From an uncultured Endozoicomonas sp. (GTDB lineage Bacteria; Pseudomonadota; Gammaproteobacteria; Pseudomonadales; Endozoicomonadaceae): a DNA stretch of 64,000 nucleotides. Shown one piece after another: positions 50,991 through 60,167 of this stretch. The translations under genes were made by a program, and so were the position numbers. The DNA lies in the NCBI RefSeq assembly GCF_947495845.1, contig NZ_CANMAO010000001.1:327690-391689 (forward strand), read 5' to 3'. The first letter of the stretch is position 1. Each line of letters opens with the position of its first letter. The notes under the pieces were generated by a model. The model had not been told where the DNA came from and did no database searches. It saw only the letters and a program-made list of their open reading frames with translations.

Positions 50991-51338
50991 ATGGGAGCTC
51001 TGACGAAAGCGGATATGGCTGAACGCCTGAATACCGAGCTGGGTTTGAATAAGCGGGAAGCCAAGGAAATGGTGGAGCTGTTTTTTGAAGAAATTCGTCA
51101 ATCTCTGGAAAATAATCAACCGGTAAAGCTGTCTGGTTTTGGTAACTTCGATCTTCGGGATAAACGACAAAGGCCTGGACGAAATCCAAAAACAGGGGAA
51201 GAAATACCCATTTCACCCCGGCGAGTAGTGACGTTTAAGCCCGGTCAGAAACTCAAGGCAAGAGTGGAAAGCTACTCAGGAAGCGACCATGCAGGACACG
51301 GAACTCAGGACGAGTCAACTTCCGGCTATACCCGGTAA
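50991..51338 (+). CDS. ihfA: Integration host factor alpha subunit
   Basis: IHF-alpha bends DNA as a heterodimer with IHF-beta. The core [29 protein letters not shown] and the DNA-intercalating arm [16 protein letters not shown] with its proline are intact. E. coli IhfA has 99 residues; this one has 116, with a polar extension ([20 protein letters not shown]). ATG 50991 is favoured because AAGGGGGA precedes it and homology begins there. The extension lies in the stretch that overlaps the merR-type gene by 50 bases in another frame. Confidence 0.95.
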   Translation: MGALTKADMAERLNTELGLNKREAKEMVELFFEEIRQSLENNQPVKLSGFGNFDLRDKRQRPGRNPKTGEEIPISPRRVVTFKPGQKLKARVESYSGSDHAGHGTQDESTSGYTR

Positions 51339-51642
51339 ACGCTATTTTACTATTGGTGAAGTCGGTGAATTGTGTTGTGTAAAAACCCATGTGCTTCGCT
51401 ATTGGGAACAGGAATTTCCTCAGCTGTCACCTGTTCGTAGGGGGAATCGCCGTTATTACCGACATGAAGATGTGCTGCTGGTGCGGCAGATCCGTGATCT
51501 TCTCTATGACCAGCGATTCACTATTGATGGCGCAAGGACGCAATTAAAGAAAAATGCCTCCAGCAAACGGGTTGCCGAGCATCACGTTACGATTGATCAG
51601 GTTATTGCTGAGCTGGAAAGCGTGGTTGAAATTCTGAATTAA
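51289..51642 (+). CDS. MerR-family regulator downstream of ihfA
   Basis: A 117-residue MerR-type DNA-binding protein of the group that always follows ihfA in gammaproteobacteria. The winged helix-turn-helix is visible ([52 protein letters not shown]). It lacks an effector-binding domain. It starts within the last 50 bases of ihfA. Targets are unknown. Confidence 0.9.
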   Translation: MQDTELRTSQLPAIPGKRYFTIGEVGELCCVKTHVLRYWEQEFPQLSPVRRGNRRYYRHEDVLLVRQIRDLLYDQRFTIDGARTQLKKNASSKRVAEHHVTIDQVIAELESVVEILN

Positions 51643-51731
51643 ACTTACAGCCTTTCCTTAATAAACCCTTTTAATCTCTGACTGTTGATATAGCAGTGAT
51701 TCTTTCTCTGTAGACTGTTCTTAGTTACCCA

Positions 51732-51771
51732 TTGTCATCTGACTGTCATAAATGATTCATAAAATGGTCAG
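51732..51771 (+). promoter_or_regulatory. Four-unit Pho box (PhoB site)
   Basis: Four 7-base units spaced exactly 11 bases apart: TTGTCAT (51732), CTGTCAT (51743), GATTCAT (51754) and TGGTCAG (51765). PhoB binds direct repeats of CTGTCAT with this periodicity. The array ends 24 bases before the ATG of the phosphate-binding-protein-like gene, so induction under phosphate starvation is likely. Confidence 0.8.
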
Positions 51772-51795
51772 GTTTTCAGAAGTTGGGTAGTCACC

Positions 51796-53184
51796 ATGAT
51801 AAAGATAACAAAACGACCGCTGTTCTATATTTTCCTGCTTATCGTTCAGGCTACTCTATGCCGTAATGTGCTGGCTTCAGAGATTCTTTTTACCATACAT
51901 GGATCTAATACGGTAGGAGCCTCACTTGGCCCGGCACTGGCTGCAGGGTTTCTTGAAAATCAGGGGGCTTCTGATGTCAGGGTTCTATCTGATAAATCCA
52001 TCAATGAAAGCATGATCAAAGGTTTTATGGCTGCTGATAATAAAGAGGTTGCCATTAAAATTGAGGCTCATGGTTCGTCAACGGGTTTCAAAGGGCTTCA
52101 GTCTCGGCAAGCCGATATTGCGGCTTCCTCCCGGCGAGGTAAAGAGTCTGAACGATCGCTATTATGGGCAAACTGTGATTTATTCAGTGAGCAATCTGAA
52201 TATGTTATTGGTATTGATGGTCTTGCCATTATTGTGCATCCCGATAACCCGGTAAGCGCTCTGAGTGTTGATCAGGTGGCCAGGTTGTTTTCCGGATCAA
52301 TCTCCAATTGGAAACAGTTAGGAGGGAGGGATCTGGCCGTAACACCGTTGGCCCGGGATGAACAGTCTGGAACCTGGGACACGTTCAAATCACTGGTTTT
52401 GGCCAAAAAACATAAGCTTAAAAGTCGGGTAGAGCGCTTTGAGTCGAATGAGGTTTTGTCTGCAACGGTAGTGAGTAGCCCTGGTGGAATTGGCTTTGTC
52501 AGCCTTAATACGATTGGTGCAGCCAAACCTTTGAAAGTGGCTGATGCCGCTGGCAAGAGCCTGTCTCCTTCGGTGATCAATGTATCTACGGAGGATTATC
52601 TGCTAAGCCGTCGCCTTTACATGTATATACCGGAAAATAATGATAAACCAATGGCCAGAGCATTTCTGGAGTACGCTATTGGCAAAGAAGGGCAGTCTAT
52701 TGTGGAGAGTGTCGGGTATGTGGCTCAGAGTATTCAACCCAAAGCTTCCGACCAAAGTGCCATGCCAGCAGACTATCAAAAGCTGGTTGATTCATTTACA
52801 AGACTGTCGGTCAACTTTCGATTTGAACAGGGTAAGGCCAAGCTTGATAACAAGGCGATTCGAGATATTGGACGGTTGGCAGATTTTCTGGCAATAGATG
52901 ATCGATCAATTCGCCTGATTGGTTTTGGAGAAACGAACGATGACTCTCCTTTTTCCAAGACGCTGGCAAAGCTACGGGCTGATGTGGTTAGACGACATTT
53001 GGTTCGTGCCGGAGTGTCTAGAGGTAGTATTGAGTTGGCGGGTTACGTTCCTGTGGTGGACATGGATTTAGAAGATAGTCGCTTAAAAGTAATCCGTGAC
53101 AGGCGGGTTGAGGTGTGGCTGTATGATACAACCACTGCGACTTTTGAGCCTGAACCAGCGGCAACAACGGTAATGAGCCATTAG
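51796..53184 (+). CDS. PstS-like phosphate-binding protein fused to an OmpA peptidoglycan-binding domain
   Basis: A 462-residue exported protein. A signal peptide (about 1-27) is followed by a PBP-like domain of the PstS type: FTIHGSNTVGASLGPALA, HGSSTGFKGLQSRQADIAASSR and RDEQSGTWDTF are the phosphate-loop motifs. From about residue 335 an OmpA C-terminal domain follows (FRFEQGKAKLDNKAIRDIG, then LRADVVRRHLVRAG and RDRRVEVWL), which normally binds peptidoglycan. The combination suggests a phosphate-capturing protein tethered to the cell wall. A Pho box array precedes it. No pst transporter genes are next to it. Confidence 0.88.
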   Translation: MIKITKRPLFYIFLLIVQATLCRNVLASEILFTIHGSNTVGASLGPALAAGFLENQGASDVRVLSDKSINESMIKGFMAADNKEVAIKIEAHGSSTGFKGLQSRQADIAASSRRGKESERSLLWANCDLFSEQSEYVIGIDGLAIIVHPDNPVSALSVDQVARLFSGSISNWKQLGGRDLAVTPLARDEQSGTWDTFKSLVLAKKHKLKSRVERFESNEVLSATVVSSPGGIGFVSLNTIGAAKPLKVADAAGKSLSPSVINVSTEDYLLSRRLYMYIPENNDKPMARAFLEYAIGKEGQSIVESVGYVAQSIQPKASDQSAMPADYQKLVDSFTRLSVNFRFEQGKAKLDNKAIRDIGRLADFLAIDDRSIRLIGFGETNDDSPFSKTLAKLRADVVRRHLVRAGVSRGSIELAGYVPVVDMDLEDSRLKVIRDRRVEVWLYDTTTATFEPEPAATTVMSH

Positions 53185-53244
53185 TTCAGGCTTTGCTACT
53201 GCGCTTCATATATTTAATGATGCATATATCTGGATTTCTATATA

Positions 53245-54555
53245 TTAATAACCGGAGCGCTTTTGTAGGTATGCCTGCGCCTGTTCGTGAATCATTTGTA
53301 GTTGTGTATTGGCTTGTACAAAAGCCTTACCGCGATCTCCCCTACCCTCTAAAACCAGCTGATTTATTTTTTCCGTCAGGTTATTATTATTGATTGTACC
53401 GGTATCAATTCCTTTTTTTAATTGCTCAAGCACCATGAATGTACCAGTCCGACCAACCCCTGCGCGGCAATGGACCAGCTTAGGTGATTCTCCAGATTGA
53501 TTCTTAACCTGACTCATAAAACCATCGAATTTTTTCATTCCATCGCCGCTGGGGACACCGTGATCTGGCCAGTCCGTGAAATGAAAAACCTTAATCTCTT
53601 TAGATTCCTGAAGAAGGCTTCCATCAGGAGCTTGTACATGAAGACTAAGCTTCGTAATATCATAGCCAGTATGCTTCTCTGTCTCCATGTTTTCGACAGA
53701 GTACCATTGGCCATCCATGAAATGTTGCTGTAAGCCTCCTGGCTCTGGCCAATACTGGGCTCTTAAATCTGTTCCCTGGAGACCGGTTCTCTTGTTAATT
53801 TCATCATTTGAATTGGTCAGGTTAACGACAGACGTTATACCTTCGGACGCAATCATTGAAAAGAATGCTGGTAAGCCTTGTTCGTTATTCATCATAGGGG
53901 CTTGACTAGCAATATAATTCTGATCAAACGTGTAGTTTGCATTTATAGGCTGTTTATTAATATTCACGGCGGAGTGTTTTGGTGGAAGAATATTTGTAAA
54001 TCGAGCTCCACCAAGCAACTCTCCTTTGTTGTAAGAAGGCTCTTCCTGCGTCGCCTGTTTTAAATCGTCAAACCAGTTCTCATAATTAATCGCGTTGCTT
54101 TGGGGTACCTGAGCTTTTGCAACGCTTAAAGCGTGTGAAGGCCTTGGAGGAAGCGATGGTCTATTTGATGAGCTTCTGGGTGGAGGCGGTGGCGGAGCTT
54201 CGCTGTGAGGAGCTGGCTTAGTAGCACCACTGGGTGGTCGTGATGAGATTGGGGCAGACCTACTTTGGTTCTGATCAGGTAATTCTGGTAGTGGGTCATA
54301 AGGGCTGCGTCTTGTTTCGGGTAGTGCAGTATTCGTAATGTGGCGGTCCTTCAGCCTTACAGTTGCTGCTTTATCGCTTTCAGCTTTTGCTAATTTTGAC
54401 TTTGCAATTTTATACTGGGGGCTGATTTTGCGAAGAAAGCCTTTACCAAGTTTTTTTACGGCAGAATCACTATCCTTGTCTTTAAACCTGTCAACTTTCC
54501 GACGCAAGCTATCTATGTTTGTACTGTCTGGGTTGTTACCTGAGGTGGGGTGCAT
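53245..54555 (-). CDS. Eukaryotic-type protein tyrosine phosphatase, candidate effector
   Basis: A 436-residue classical PTP. Residues 1-150 are polar and basic with proline motifs PPPPPPR (121-127) and RPSLPPRP (132-139), the latter a good SH3 ligand. The catalytic domain covers about residues 175-430: the WPD loop at 329-333 (WPDHG), the P-loop HCRAGVGRTGT with C363 and R369, and the Q-loop FVQANTQ (Q414). These residues are all present, so the enzyme should be active. Classical PTPs of this kind (YopH, SptP) in bacteria are translocated into host cells. It has no signal peptide. The neighbours are unrelated housekeeping genes. Confidence 0.9.
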   Translation of the reverse strand: MHPTSGNNPDSTNIDSLRRKVDRFKDKDSDSAVKKLGKGFLRKISPQYKIAKSKLAKAESDKAATVRLKDRHITNTALPETRRSPYDPLPELPDQNQSRSAPISSRPPSGATKPAPHSEAPPPPPPRSSSNRPSLPPRPSHALSVAKAQVPQSNAINYENWFDDLKQATQEEPSYNKGELLGGARFTNILPPKHSAVNINKQPINANYTFDQNYIASQAPMMNNEQGLPAFFSMIASEGITSVVNLTNSNDEINKRTGLQGTDLRAQYWPEPGGLQQHFMDGQWYSVENMETEKHTGYDITKLSLHVQAPDGSLLQESKEIKVFHFTDWPDHGVPSGDGMKKFDGFMSQVKNQSGESPKLVHCRAGVGRTGTFMVLEQLKKGIDTGTINNNNLTEKINQLVLEGRGDRGKAFVQANTQLQMIHEQAQAYLQKRSGY

Positions 54556-54636
54556 AGTTATCGTCCTTGATACATCTGAATTTATGGTAACTATAGCTAA
54601 CTATCAGGTAACTAAGGTTCGAATGAGGGATAGTTG

Positions 54637-55215
54637 TCAACGCCGTTTTGGCTTAAACGGTTTCTTTTCTTCAGGCGCGTTGAAGACCAGATACAGCTCC
54701 ATTAAAACTTCAGGAATTTGGCTGCACATGTCTTCAACCAGCTCTTCGTTTTTGCGGATATCCTTAAACTCCTGCTCGTCATCAAACAGACCGGAGGCCA
54801 GCATAATGGGCAGCAAAAGTTCACATACTTCCTGTTCATTACTGATAAACCAGGCATCTTCGTTTAGGAAATGCGCCACCATAAAGCCGGTACACCAGTT
54901 GGCCAGAGCATCATCATCGTGATCCTCCAGCTCGGCTTCGCAGGATAGGGAAAACCCTTCTTCCTCATCATTGAAGCCACGGTCAATAGTGGTTTGAACT
55001 TCCTGAATGAGTCTGTTCAGTTCTTTGGCCTGTTCTGCAGGCAGGTCAACCTTCTGATCAAAAACACTCTCGTTACGCTCATGCTCGGTGAGATCGGTTG
55101 GGCAGATTGTCAGGGCGGTCAGAAATCCATGAAGGCCGTGGTAGTCAAGAGTACCTTCATTTTTTTCAGAGAATGGCTGAAGAAAAGTTTCCAGCGAGGC
55201 CCGTGTGTTTGGCAT
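54637..55215 (-). CDS. YecA/UPF0149 family protein
   Basis: A 192-residue YecA-like (UPF0149) protein: LDYHGLHGFLTALTICP at the start and ALANWCTGFMVAHFL in the middle are the signature segments. The C-terminal SEC-C metal-binding tail found in some members is absent, so it is of the short type. Function is not established. Confidence 0.86.
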   Translation of the reverse strand: MPNTRASLETFLQPFSEKNEGTLDYHGLHGFLTALTICPTDLTEHERNESVFDQKVDLPAEQAKELNRLIQEVQTTIDRGFNDEEEGFSLSCEAELEDHDDDALANWCTGFMVAHFLNEDAWFISNEQEVCELLLPIMLASGLFDDEQEFKDIRKNEELVEDMCSQIPEVLMELYLVFNAPEEKKPFKPKRR

Positions 55216-55563
55216 GGAATCATGTCCTGTGAATACGAGGTTAGCATTCTACTCTGCTGGCATTACGCTGAAAAGCAGGGAGGTTGACTTAAGTACCCAA
55301 CCATATGAAATCATATTTTCTGACTCATTGATCAGACTCTCTGACTGCGTTGCGACTCTGGTCACATAGCTCGCTATGCTCCCGGCGTTGCGCCTTGCAG
55401 AGAACCTGATCAACAAGTCAGAAATATTCGATTCCATATGGCCGGGTACTTACTGGTTCAGAGGTGCCGGTGACCATCAGGAATGCTATGCGACTTATGG
55501 GATGCGAAAGCTTACACAACTCCGTATACTTTTCACTTTTGAATTTGGCTGTTTTTGAAGTTC
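55216..55563. other. Intergenic region with repeat
   Basis: 348 bases between divergent yecA-like and recQ genes. About half is the family 3 repeat at 55290-55452. The remainder has no other visible feature; the recQ promoter would be expected between 55453 and 55560. Confidence 0.5.
55290..55452. repeat. Palindromic repeat family 3, copy A
   Basis: Ends TAAGTACCC / GGGTACTTA, next block CCATATG, then matched stretches (CATATTTTCTGACT against AGTCAGAAATATTCG). Centre CACATAGCTCGCTATGC. A near-identical copy lies at 59966-60128; a longer variant at 62031-62258. Confidence 0.88.
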
Positions 55564-57384
55564 ATGTCAGACCCTGCTCTCAATATTTTAAACGACACGT
55601 TTGGCTATCCATCGTTTCGAGGATTTCAGCAAGATGTCATTGCAGAAGTAGTGGCTGGCCGTGATGCTCTGGTTCTGATGCCTACGGGTGGAGGGAAGTC
55701 TCTCTGCTATCAAATTCCTGCATTGATGCGAGGTGGCACGGCAGTTGTTGTGTCTCCGCTGATCGCGCTGATGGAAGATCAGATAAATAGCCTGAGGGAG
55801 CTCGGCATTCGAGCGGACTGCTTGCATTCCGGTATGTCTCCAGAAGATCGTCAGCAAGTGGAGCGAGAGCTGTTGATGGGCGATCTGAATCTGCTTTACG
55901 TGGCTCCAGAGCGACTGTTGACGGAATCTATGTTGCGTTTGCTGGATCAAATGCAAGTTGCTCTTTTTGCGATCGATGAAGCGCACTGTGTTTCCCAGTG
56001 GGGGCATGACTTTCGTCCGGAATACCTTCAGTTGCACCACCTGCAGGAACGCTTTCCTGCCGTTCCAAGAATTGCCCTAACGGCCACAGCGGATAAGCGC
56101 ACCCGTCAGGAAATTCGTGAGCGTCTCGGATTGCAATCCGCCAGGGTGTTCATTGACAGTTTTAATCGTCCCAATATTTTTTATCGTATCAGCCAGAAAA
56201 AGCAGGGTAAGCAGCAGTTATTGAAATTTCTGGAGAAAGAGCATCCAGAAGATTCTGGCATTGTTTATTGTCTTTCCCGGAAAAAGGTTGAACAAACGGC
56301 AGAGTGGTTGAGCCAGGCTGGGCGTAAAGCCATTCCCTATCATGCAGGCTTGCCGCCTGAGCAGCGAAAAGCCAATCAACACCGTTTTATTGCGGAAGAA
56401 GGGATTATCGTAGTGGCCACCATTGCCTTTGGCATGGGGATCGATAAACCAGACGTGCGTTTTGTTGCGCACTTGGATTTGCCCAAAAGTATCGAAGCGT
56501 ATTATCAGGAAACCGGCCGTGGTGGGCGTGATGGGCTGCCCGCAACGGCTTGGATGGTGTATGGCCTTCAGGATGTGGTACTTCTCCGACAAATGCAGGC
56601 TCGATCAATAGCGAGTCAGCAAGTGCAGCAGGTGGAGCGGCAGAAGCTGGAAGCGATGCTTTCGCTGTGTGAAGTCACCGGTTGCCGTCGTCAAGTACTA
56701 CTGAATTATTTTGATGAACCACTGGATAAACCCTGTGGCTATTGCGATTTGTGCCTGGAGCCTGCAGAAGTGTGGGATGGCACAGAAGCAGCGCAGAAAG
56801 CACTGTCGTGTATCTACCGCAGCGGTCAGAGTTTTGGTGTCGCACATCTGGTTGATGTGTTGCAGGGTAAGCAAAATGATAAGGTTCGCCGCTTTGGTCA
56901 TGATCGGTTAAGTACTTTTGGCATTGGCAATGAGCTGGATCAGAATGGCTGGCGCTCAGTATTCCGACAATTGGTGGCACGAGGCTATGTGAATGTGGAT
57001 GTTGATGGCCACGGTGCCCTGAAACTAAACGATAGTTGTCGATCAATTCTTAAGGGCAATGAACGTATAGAGCTGCGGCGTGATCGCTATGAGCCTTCTA
57101 CTAAGTATCAGAAGGAGTATAAAGAAGTCGGCCGGGTGGTGGTGGAAGCGCACGACCAACAACTCTGGGAAACCCTGAGACAGTGGCGTCGGAACCATGC
57201 AGAAGAGCAGAGTGTGCCAGCCTATGTCATCATGAATGATAAAACGCTGATGGAGCTGATAAAGCATCGACCAACAACGCATCTTGAGCTTTCCCGTATC
57301 TCCGGGATCGGCCAACATAAGCTGGAAAAATACGGTGACGATTTGTTGGCAGTGTTAGGGACTGTTGACGTTGAAATCAATTAA
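55564..57384 (+). CDS. recQ: ATP-dependent DNA helicase RecQ
   Basis: RecQ unwinds DNA 3' to 5' in RecF-type recombination and repair. [22 protein letters not shown] is the Q motif region; [12 protein letters not shown] is Walker [20 protein letters not shown] is motif II (DEAH). The RQC zinc cysteines lie around [12 protein letters not shown] and CGYCDLC, and the HRDC domain ends the protein ([20 protein letters not shown]). At about 606 residues it is normal length. ATG 55564 is preferred to a TTG at 55555. Confidence 0.97.
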   Translation: MSDPALNILNDTFGYPSFRGFQQDVIAEVVAGRDALVLMPTGGGKSLCYQIPALMRGGTAVVVSPLIALMEDQINSLRELGIRADCLHSGMSPEDRQQVERELLMGDLNLLYVAPERLLTESMLRLLDQMQVALFAIDEAHCVSQWGHDFRPEYLQLHHLQERFPAVPRIALTATADKRTRQEIRERLGLQSARVFIDSFNRPNIFYRISQKKQGKQQLLKFLEKEHPEDSGIVYCLSRKKVEQTAEWLSQAGRKAIPYHAGLPPEQRKANQHRFIAEEGIIVVATIAFGMGIDKPDVRFVAHLDLPKSIEAYYQETGRGGRDGLPATAWMVYGLQDVVLLRQMQARSIASQQVQQVERQKLEAMLSLCEVTGCRRQVLLNYFDEPLDKPCGYCDLCLEPAEVWDGTEAAQKALSCIYRSGQSFGVAHLVDVLQGKQNDKVRRFGHDRLSTFGIGNELDQNGWRSVFRQLVARGYVNVDVDGHGALKLNDSCRSILKGNERIELRRDRYEPSTKYQKEYKEVGRVVVEAHDQQLWETLRQWRRNHAEEQSVPAYVIMNDKTLMELIKHRPTTHLELSRISGIGQHKLEKYGDDLLAVLGTVDVEIN

Positions 57385-57585
57385 AGGATCGTCTATGTCT
57401 ATTCGTGTGTCTTCACTTTCACCGTAGGAGCACTCTGGGTGCGCTGTATTTGAGTTCTGGGGCATTGGCAGCAGAGCAGTACGCAGGCGTGTTCCTATTG
57501 AGGGTGAGAGTGTAGCTTACGAAATAGGTCTTTAGAAAAAAGTGATGGCTGCGTCAGTGGAGCCTTGAATATTTCTGCCGGTTGT

Positions 57586-58227
57586 TCAGTTGATTGTGGC
57601 CTGTGCTTTTCCTGCGTATGTCAATGGTCCTCTACAGGTTGTGCACAAGTAGATCGTTCCTCGCTGTGAACGGTTGTGTCGCACAGTGCTGAGGGCGATT
57701 TCCCTGCCTTTGCAATGACATTGATAAAGCCACTGTTTTCGGCTGCTTCTGCCGGTATCGTAACTGTGGCAGCGATCCGCTGGCAGTCTGAATACCTTTA
57801 TCATTATCCCCTGCCATTCCCTTCCGTGAGCCCGAATTCGTGGGCCGAAAAGATCATAGGCCAGAAGGTGCGCTACTTCGTGAGCGACAGTTTGCTGAAT
57901 AAAATGCTCGCGGTTCTCCTGTAACAGCACTTTATTAAAACGCAGCTGATGCTTTTCGATCCAGGCTTGACCAGCCGTTGCGCCGGTAAGATCCAGACGA
58001 ATGTAAGGTCGTTTAAATGATTTCTGGAAAAAGCGTTCGGCTTCCTGATACAGCTCAAGCACGCGCTGTTCGATTTGGTGAAGGTCGTTCTGCAACGGTT
58101 TATTATCCTCCTGGTGTTGAGCTGGAAGGTTGAGCTGGAAGGTTGAGCTGGAAGGTTGAGCTGGAAGGTTGAGCTGGAAGGATAACGGATTATCGGGAGC
58201 TGGAAAATGGGTATAATCGCCGGCCAT
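57586..58227 (-). CDS. SprT family zinc protease-like protein
   Basis: A SprT-like protein of 213 residues from the ATG at 58227. HEVAHLLAYDLFG holds the HExxH zinc motif, and the C-terminal zinc ribbon has CHCKG and CTTC. E. coli SprT has 165 residues; here about 40 extra N-terminal residues are encoded by a 13-base tandem repeat, giving a 13-residue peptide period (FQLNLPAQPSSST). Another ATG at 58254 lies inside the terminator hairpin of the neighbouring gene and is unlikely. Homology begins around PLQNDLHQIEQRV, so the true start may be a non-ATG codon beyond the repeat. Confidence 0.8.
   Translation of the reverse strand: MAGDYTHFPAPDNPLSFQLNLPAQPSSSTFQLNLPAQHQEDNKPLQNDLHQIEQRVLELYQEAERFFQKSFKRPYIRLDLTGATAGQAWIEKHQLRFNKVLLQENREHFIQQTVAHEVAHLLAYDLFGPRIRAHGREWQGIMIKVFRLPADRCHSYDTGRSSRKQWLYQCHCKGREIALSTVRHNRSQRGTIYLCTTCRGPLTYAGKAQATIN
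58117..58181. repeat. 13-bp tandem repeat in the SprT gene start
   Basis: Five perfect copies of TTGAGCTGGAAGG (starts 58117, 58130, 58143, 58156, 58169). A degenerate trace follows near 58198. Since 13 is not a multiple of three, each gain or loss of a unit shifts the reading frame of anything translated through it. Confidence 0.95.
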
Positions 58228-58240
58228 AAATGACAGGCAT

Positions 58241-58263
58241 AAAAATGGCCGCATTAGCGGCCA
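58241..58263 (-). terminator. Intrinsic terminator after the Yip1-like gene
   Basis: TGGCCGC (58246-58252) pairs with GCGGCCA (58257-58263) with a four-base loop. On the minus strand it is followed by TTTTT. It lies 18 bases after the Yip1-like stop. Confidence 0.88.
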
Positions 58264-58280
58264 AATCTGAAAAGAAGGAC

Positions 58281-58892
58281 TCAGTAACTTTGGACGTATT
58301 CAGGTCCAACACCCATGCCCCAGAAGATCACGGTGGTGATCATAATGGACACTAGAACCACTAAACCAATGCAAAGAATAGAACTGGCGTAAATAAATCC
58401 CTGTTCTTTGGGAATTTTCATGAAGATATGGAGTCCACTATAGAGTAGGTAAGCTGTTGCTGAAACAGCGGCTGTCCCTGCGCAGATTGCTACCCAGAGT
58501 GAAGGGTAAAGCCCGCTGAGGCCAATCAGAAACAGTGGATAGGCGGTATAGCAGGTGAAGGCTGTGCAGTCGGTCAGGCTGGGGTTGCTGTTAAAGTTGC
58601 TGCTCATCCATTGCATGAACCAGCTCATGACGGCAACACCGCTGATGGTGGCGAGCCAGGCCAGAAGGGCCATCCAAAGGGCGCTGTCGCTGGTAAGACG
58701 CACGACATCATCATTGCCGGGCAGTGACCAGCCCACCATGGTGGTACCGATGTAGGTTGAAATAGCTGGCAAGGCTGCCAGCCAGATGATTTGACCAAGA
58801 TAAAGCTGAAGAAGACCGGGCGGGTTTTTACGAATACTGGTCCACTCGTGGTCCGGCTCAGTAAGTAAACCCCAAAAATGGCTAAGGATCAT
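58281..58892 (-). CDS. Yip1-domain inner membrane protein
   Basis: A 203-residue membrane protein with five hydrophobic helices. The start FWGLLTEPDHEWTSIRKN is characteristic of bacterial Yip1-family (DUF1282-like) proteins. No function is established. It has its own terminator and is a single-gene unit. Confidence 0.8.
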   Translation of the reverse strand: MILSHFWGLLTEPDHEWTSIRKNPPGLLQLYLGQIIWLAALPAISTYIGTTMVGWSLPGNDDVVRLTSDSALWMALLAWLATISGVAVMSWFMQWMSSNFNSNPSLTDCTAFTCYTAYPLFLIGLSGLYPSLWVAICAGTAAVSATAYLLYSGLHIFMKIPKEQGFIYASSILCIGLVVLVSIMITTVIFWGMGVGPEYVQSY

Positions 58893-59172
58893 GGTTGTGC
58901 CTCCATGTCTTGGTAAGCAATCAGCCTTCTCGTCGTTAATAGAGAAGACGCTGATGCTGACCGGCGGTTGACCGTTTGTTGTTATTATAGTTATTGGCTA
59001 TCTGTCGCTGCTTTGTGTGCAGCGTTGTATGACAGAACCGCTTGTAGCCGCCCCACAGTGATTACATATATTTTTATAAATGTAAATATCGCCGGTGTAA
59101 ATAAAATTTTTTAATGCCAATTTTGTGAGTCAGTAGGTATTCTATAGAAATCACATTTTTTATGAGGAAAGT

Positions 59173-59964
59173 ATGCTGAACAGGGTCGACAAACTCATGC
59201 TGAGTACATTACTTGTGCTGACTTTACTTTCAGGTTGGTATCTCTGGCCGTTACCAACAAATGAGCTTCAGGAGGTGGTTGAGCTTAAGGAAATTCCTTC
59301 TCATCTGCCGGATTTTGGCAGTATCGTCGATGTAAAAAGCAAGAAAAGTGCTTTCTTTGATTACGTTCTACCGATGGTAGAGCGAGAGAATCAAGTCATC
59401 CTGCAGAATCGCCAACAGTTGCTTGAGTTGTCGGCAAAAACGACGCTCTCTGAGGATGAAGCTGGCTGGGTGAAGAGCCTGGCCAAACGGTATCGTCTAA
59501 AAAGTATTGAAACCGTTGACCGAGCGCTATTTGAAACGTTGCTGCCCCGGGTGGATATTATTCCCGCATCACTGGCTCTGGCGCAATCTGCCAATGAGAG
59601 TGCTTGGGGAACGTCCCGTTTTGCGACGCAGGGTAATAACTTTTTTGGACAATGGTGTTTCAGTCCGGGCTGCGGAATTGTTCCCAGTGGTCGCCCTGAA
59701 GGGAAAACCTATGAAGTGCAAAAGTTTGAGACGGTTTACGCTTCTGTTCAGGCGTATATGCATAACCTGAACACCAATCACTCTTATCAGTCGTTGAGAG
59801 CAATGCGTGAGAGTAACCGGGAAAAGCGCTTGCCAGTAACCGGTGTAAACCTTGCCCAGGGGCTTGGTGCATACTCGATTCGTGGTGATGACTACATCCA
59901 GGAACTGATTGCCATGATTAACAGCAACGAGCTTATCCAGTATGATGACGATGATCAGGGGTAA
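59173..59964 (+). CDS. Bax-like glucosaminidase domain protein
   Basis: A 263-residue exported protein. It has a signal anchor (MLSTLLVLTLLSGWYLW) and a C-terminal N-acetylglucosaminidase-type domain of the Bax group: PASLALAQSANESAWGTSRFA contains the likely catalytic Glu, and TQGNNFFGQWCFSPGCGI is conserved. Such proteins are predicted to act on peptidoglycan. The family 3 repeat begins two bases after its stop. Confidence 0.85.
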   Translation: MLNRVDKLMLSTLLVLTLLSGWYLWPLPTNELQEVVELKEIPSHLPDFGSIVDVKSKKSAFFDYVLPMVERENQVILQNRQQLLELSAKTTLSEDEAGWVKSLAKRYRLKSIETVDRALFETLLPRVDIIPASLALAQSANESAWGTSRFATQGNNFFGQWCFSPGCGIVPSGRPEGKTYEVQKFETVYASVQAYMHNLNTNHSYQSLRAMRESNREKRLPVTGVNLAQGLGAYSIRGDDYIQELIAMINSNELIQYDDDDQG

Positions 59965-59965
59965 T

Positions 59966-60128
59966 TAAGTACCCAACCATATGAAATCATATTTTCTGAC
60001 TTGTTGATCAGCCCCTCTGACTGCGTTGCAACTCTGGTCACATAGCTCGCTATGCTCCCGCTGTTGCGCCTTGCAGAGAACCTGATTAACAAGCCAGAAA
60101 TATTCGATTCCATATGGCCGGGTACTTA
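59966..60128. repeat. Palindromic repeat family 3, copy B
   Basis: Nearly identical to copy A at 55290-55452 in sequence and orientation, from TAAGTACCC to GGGTACTTA. It fills most of the gap between the Bax-like gene and the DUF547 gene. Confidence 0.9.
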
Positions 60129-60167
60129 GGCTCTGTTAACATAACCCAACAGAGAGAGGGAGTTCCT

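Noticed and set aside
51643..51795. tRNA gene after the MerR-type gene
   Set aside because: A tRNA follows this operon in some gammaproteobacteria, but no cloverleaf is visible here.
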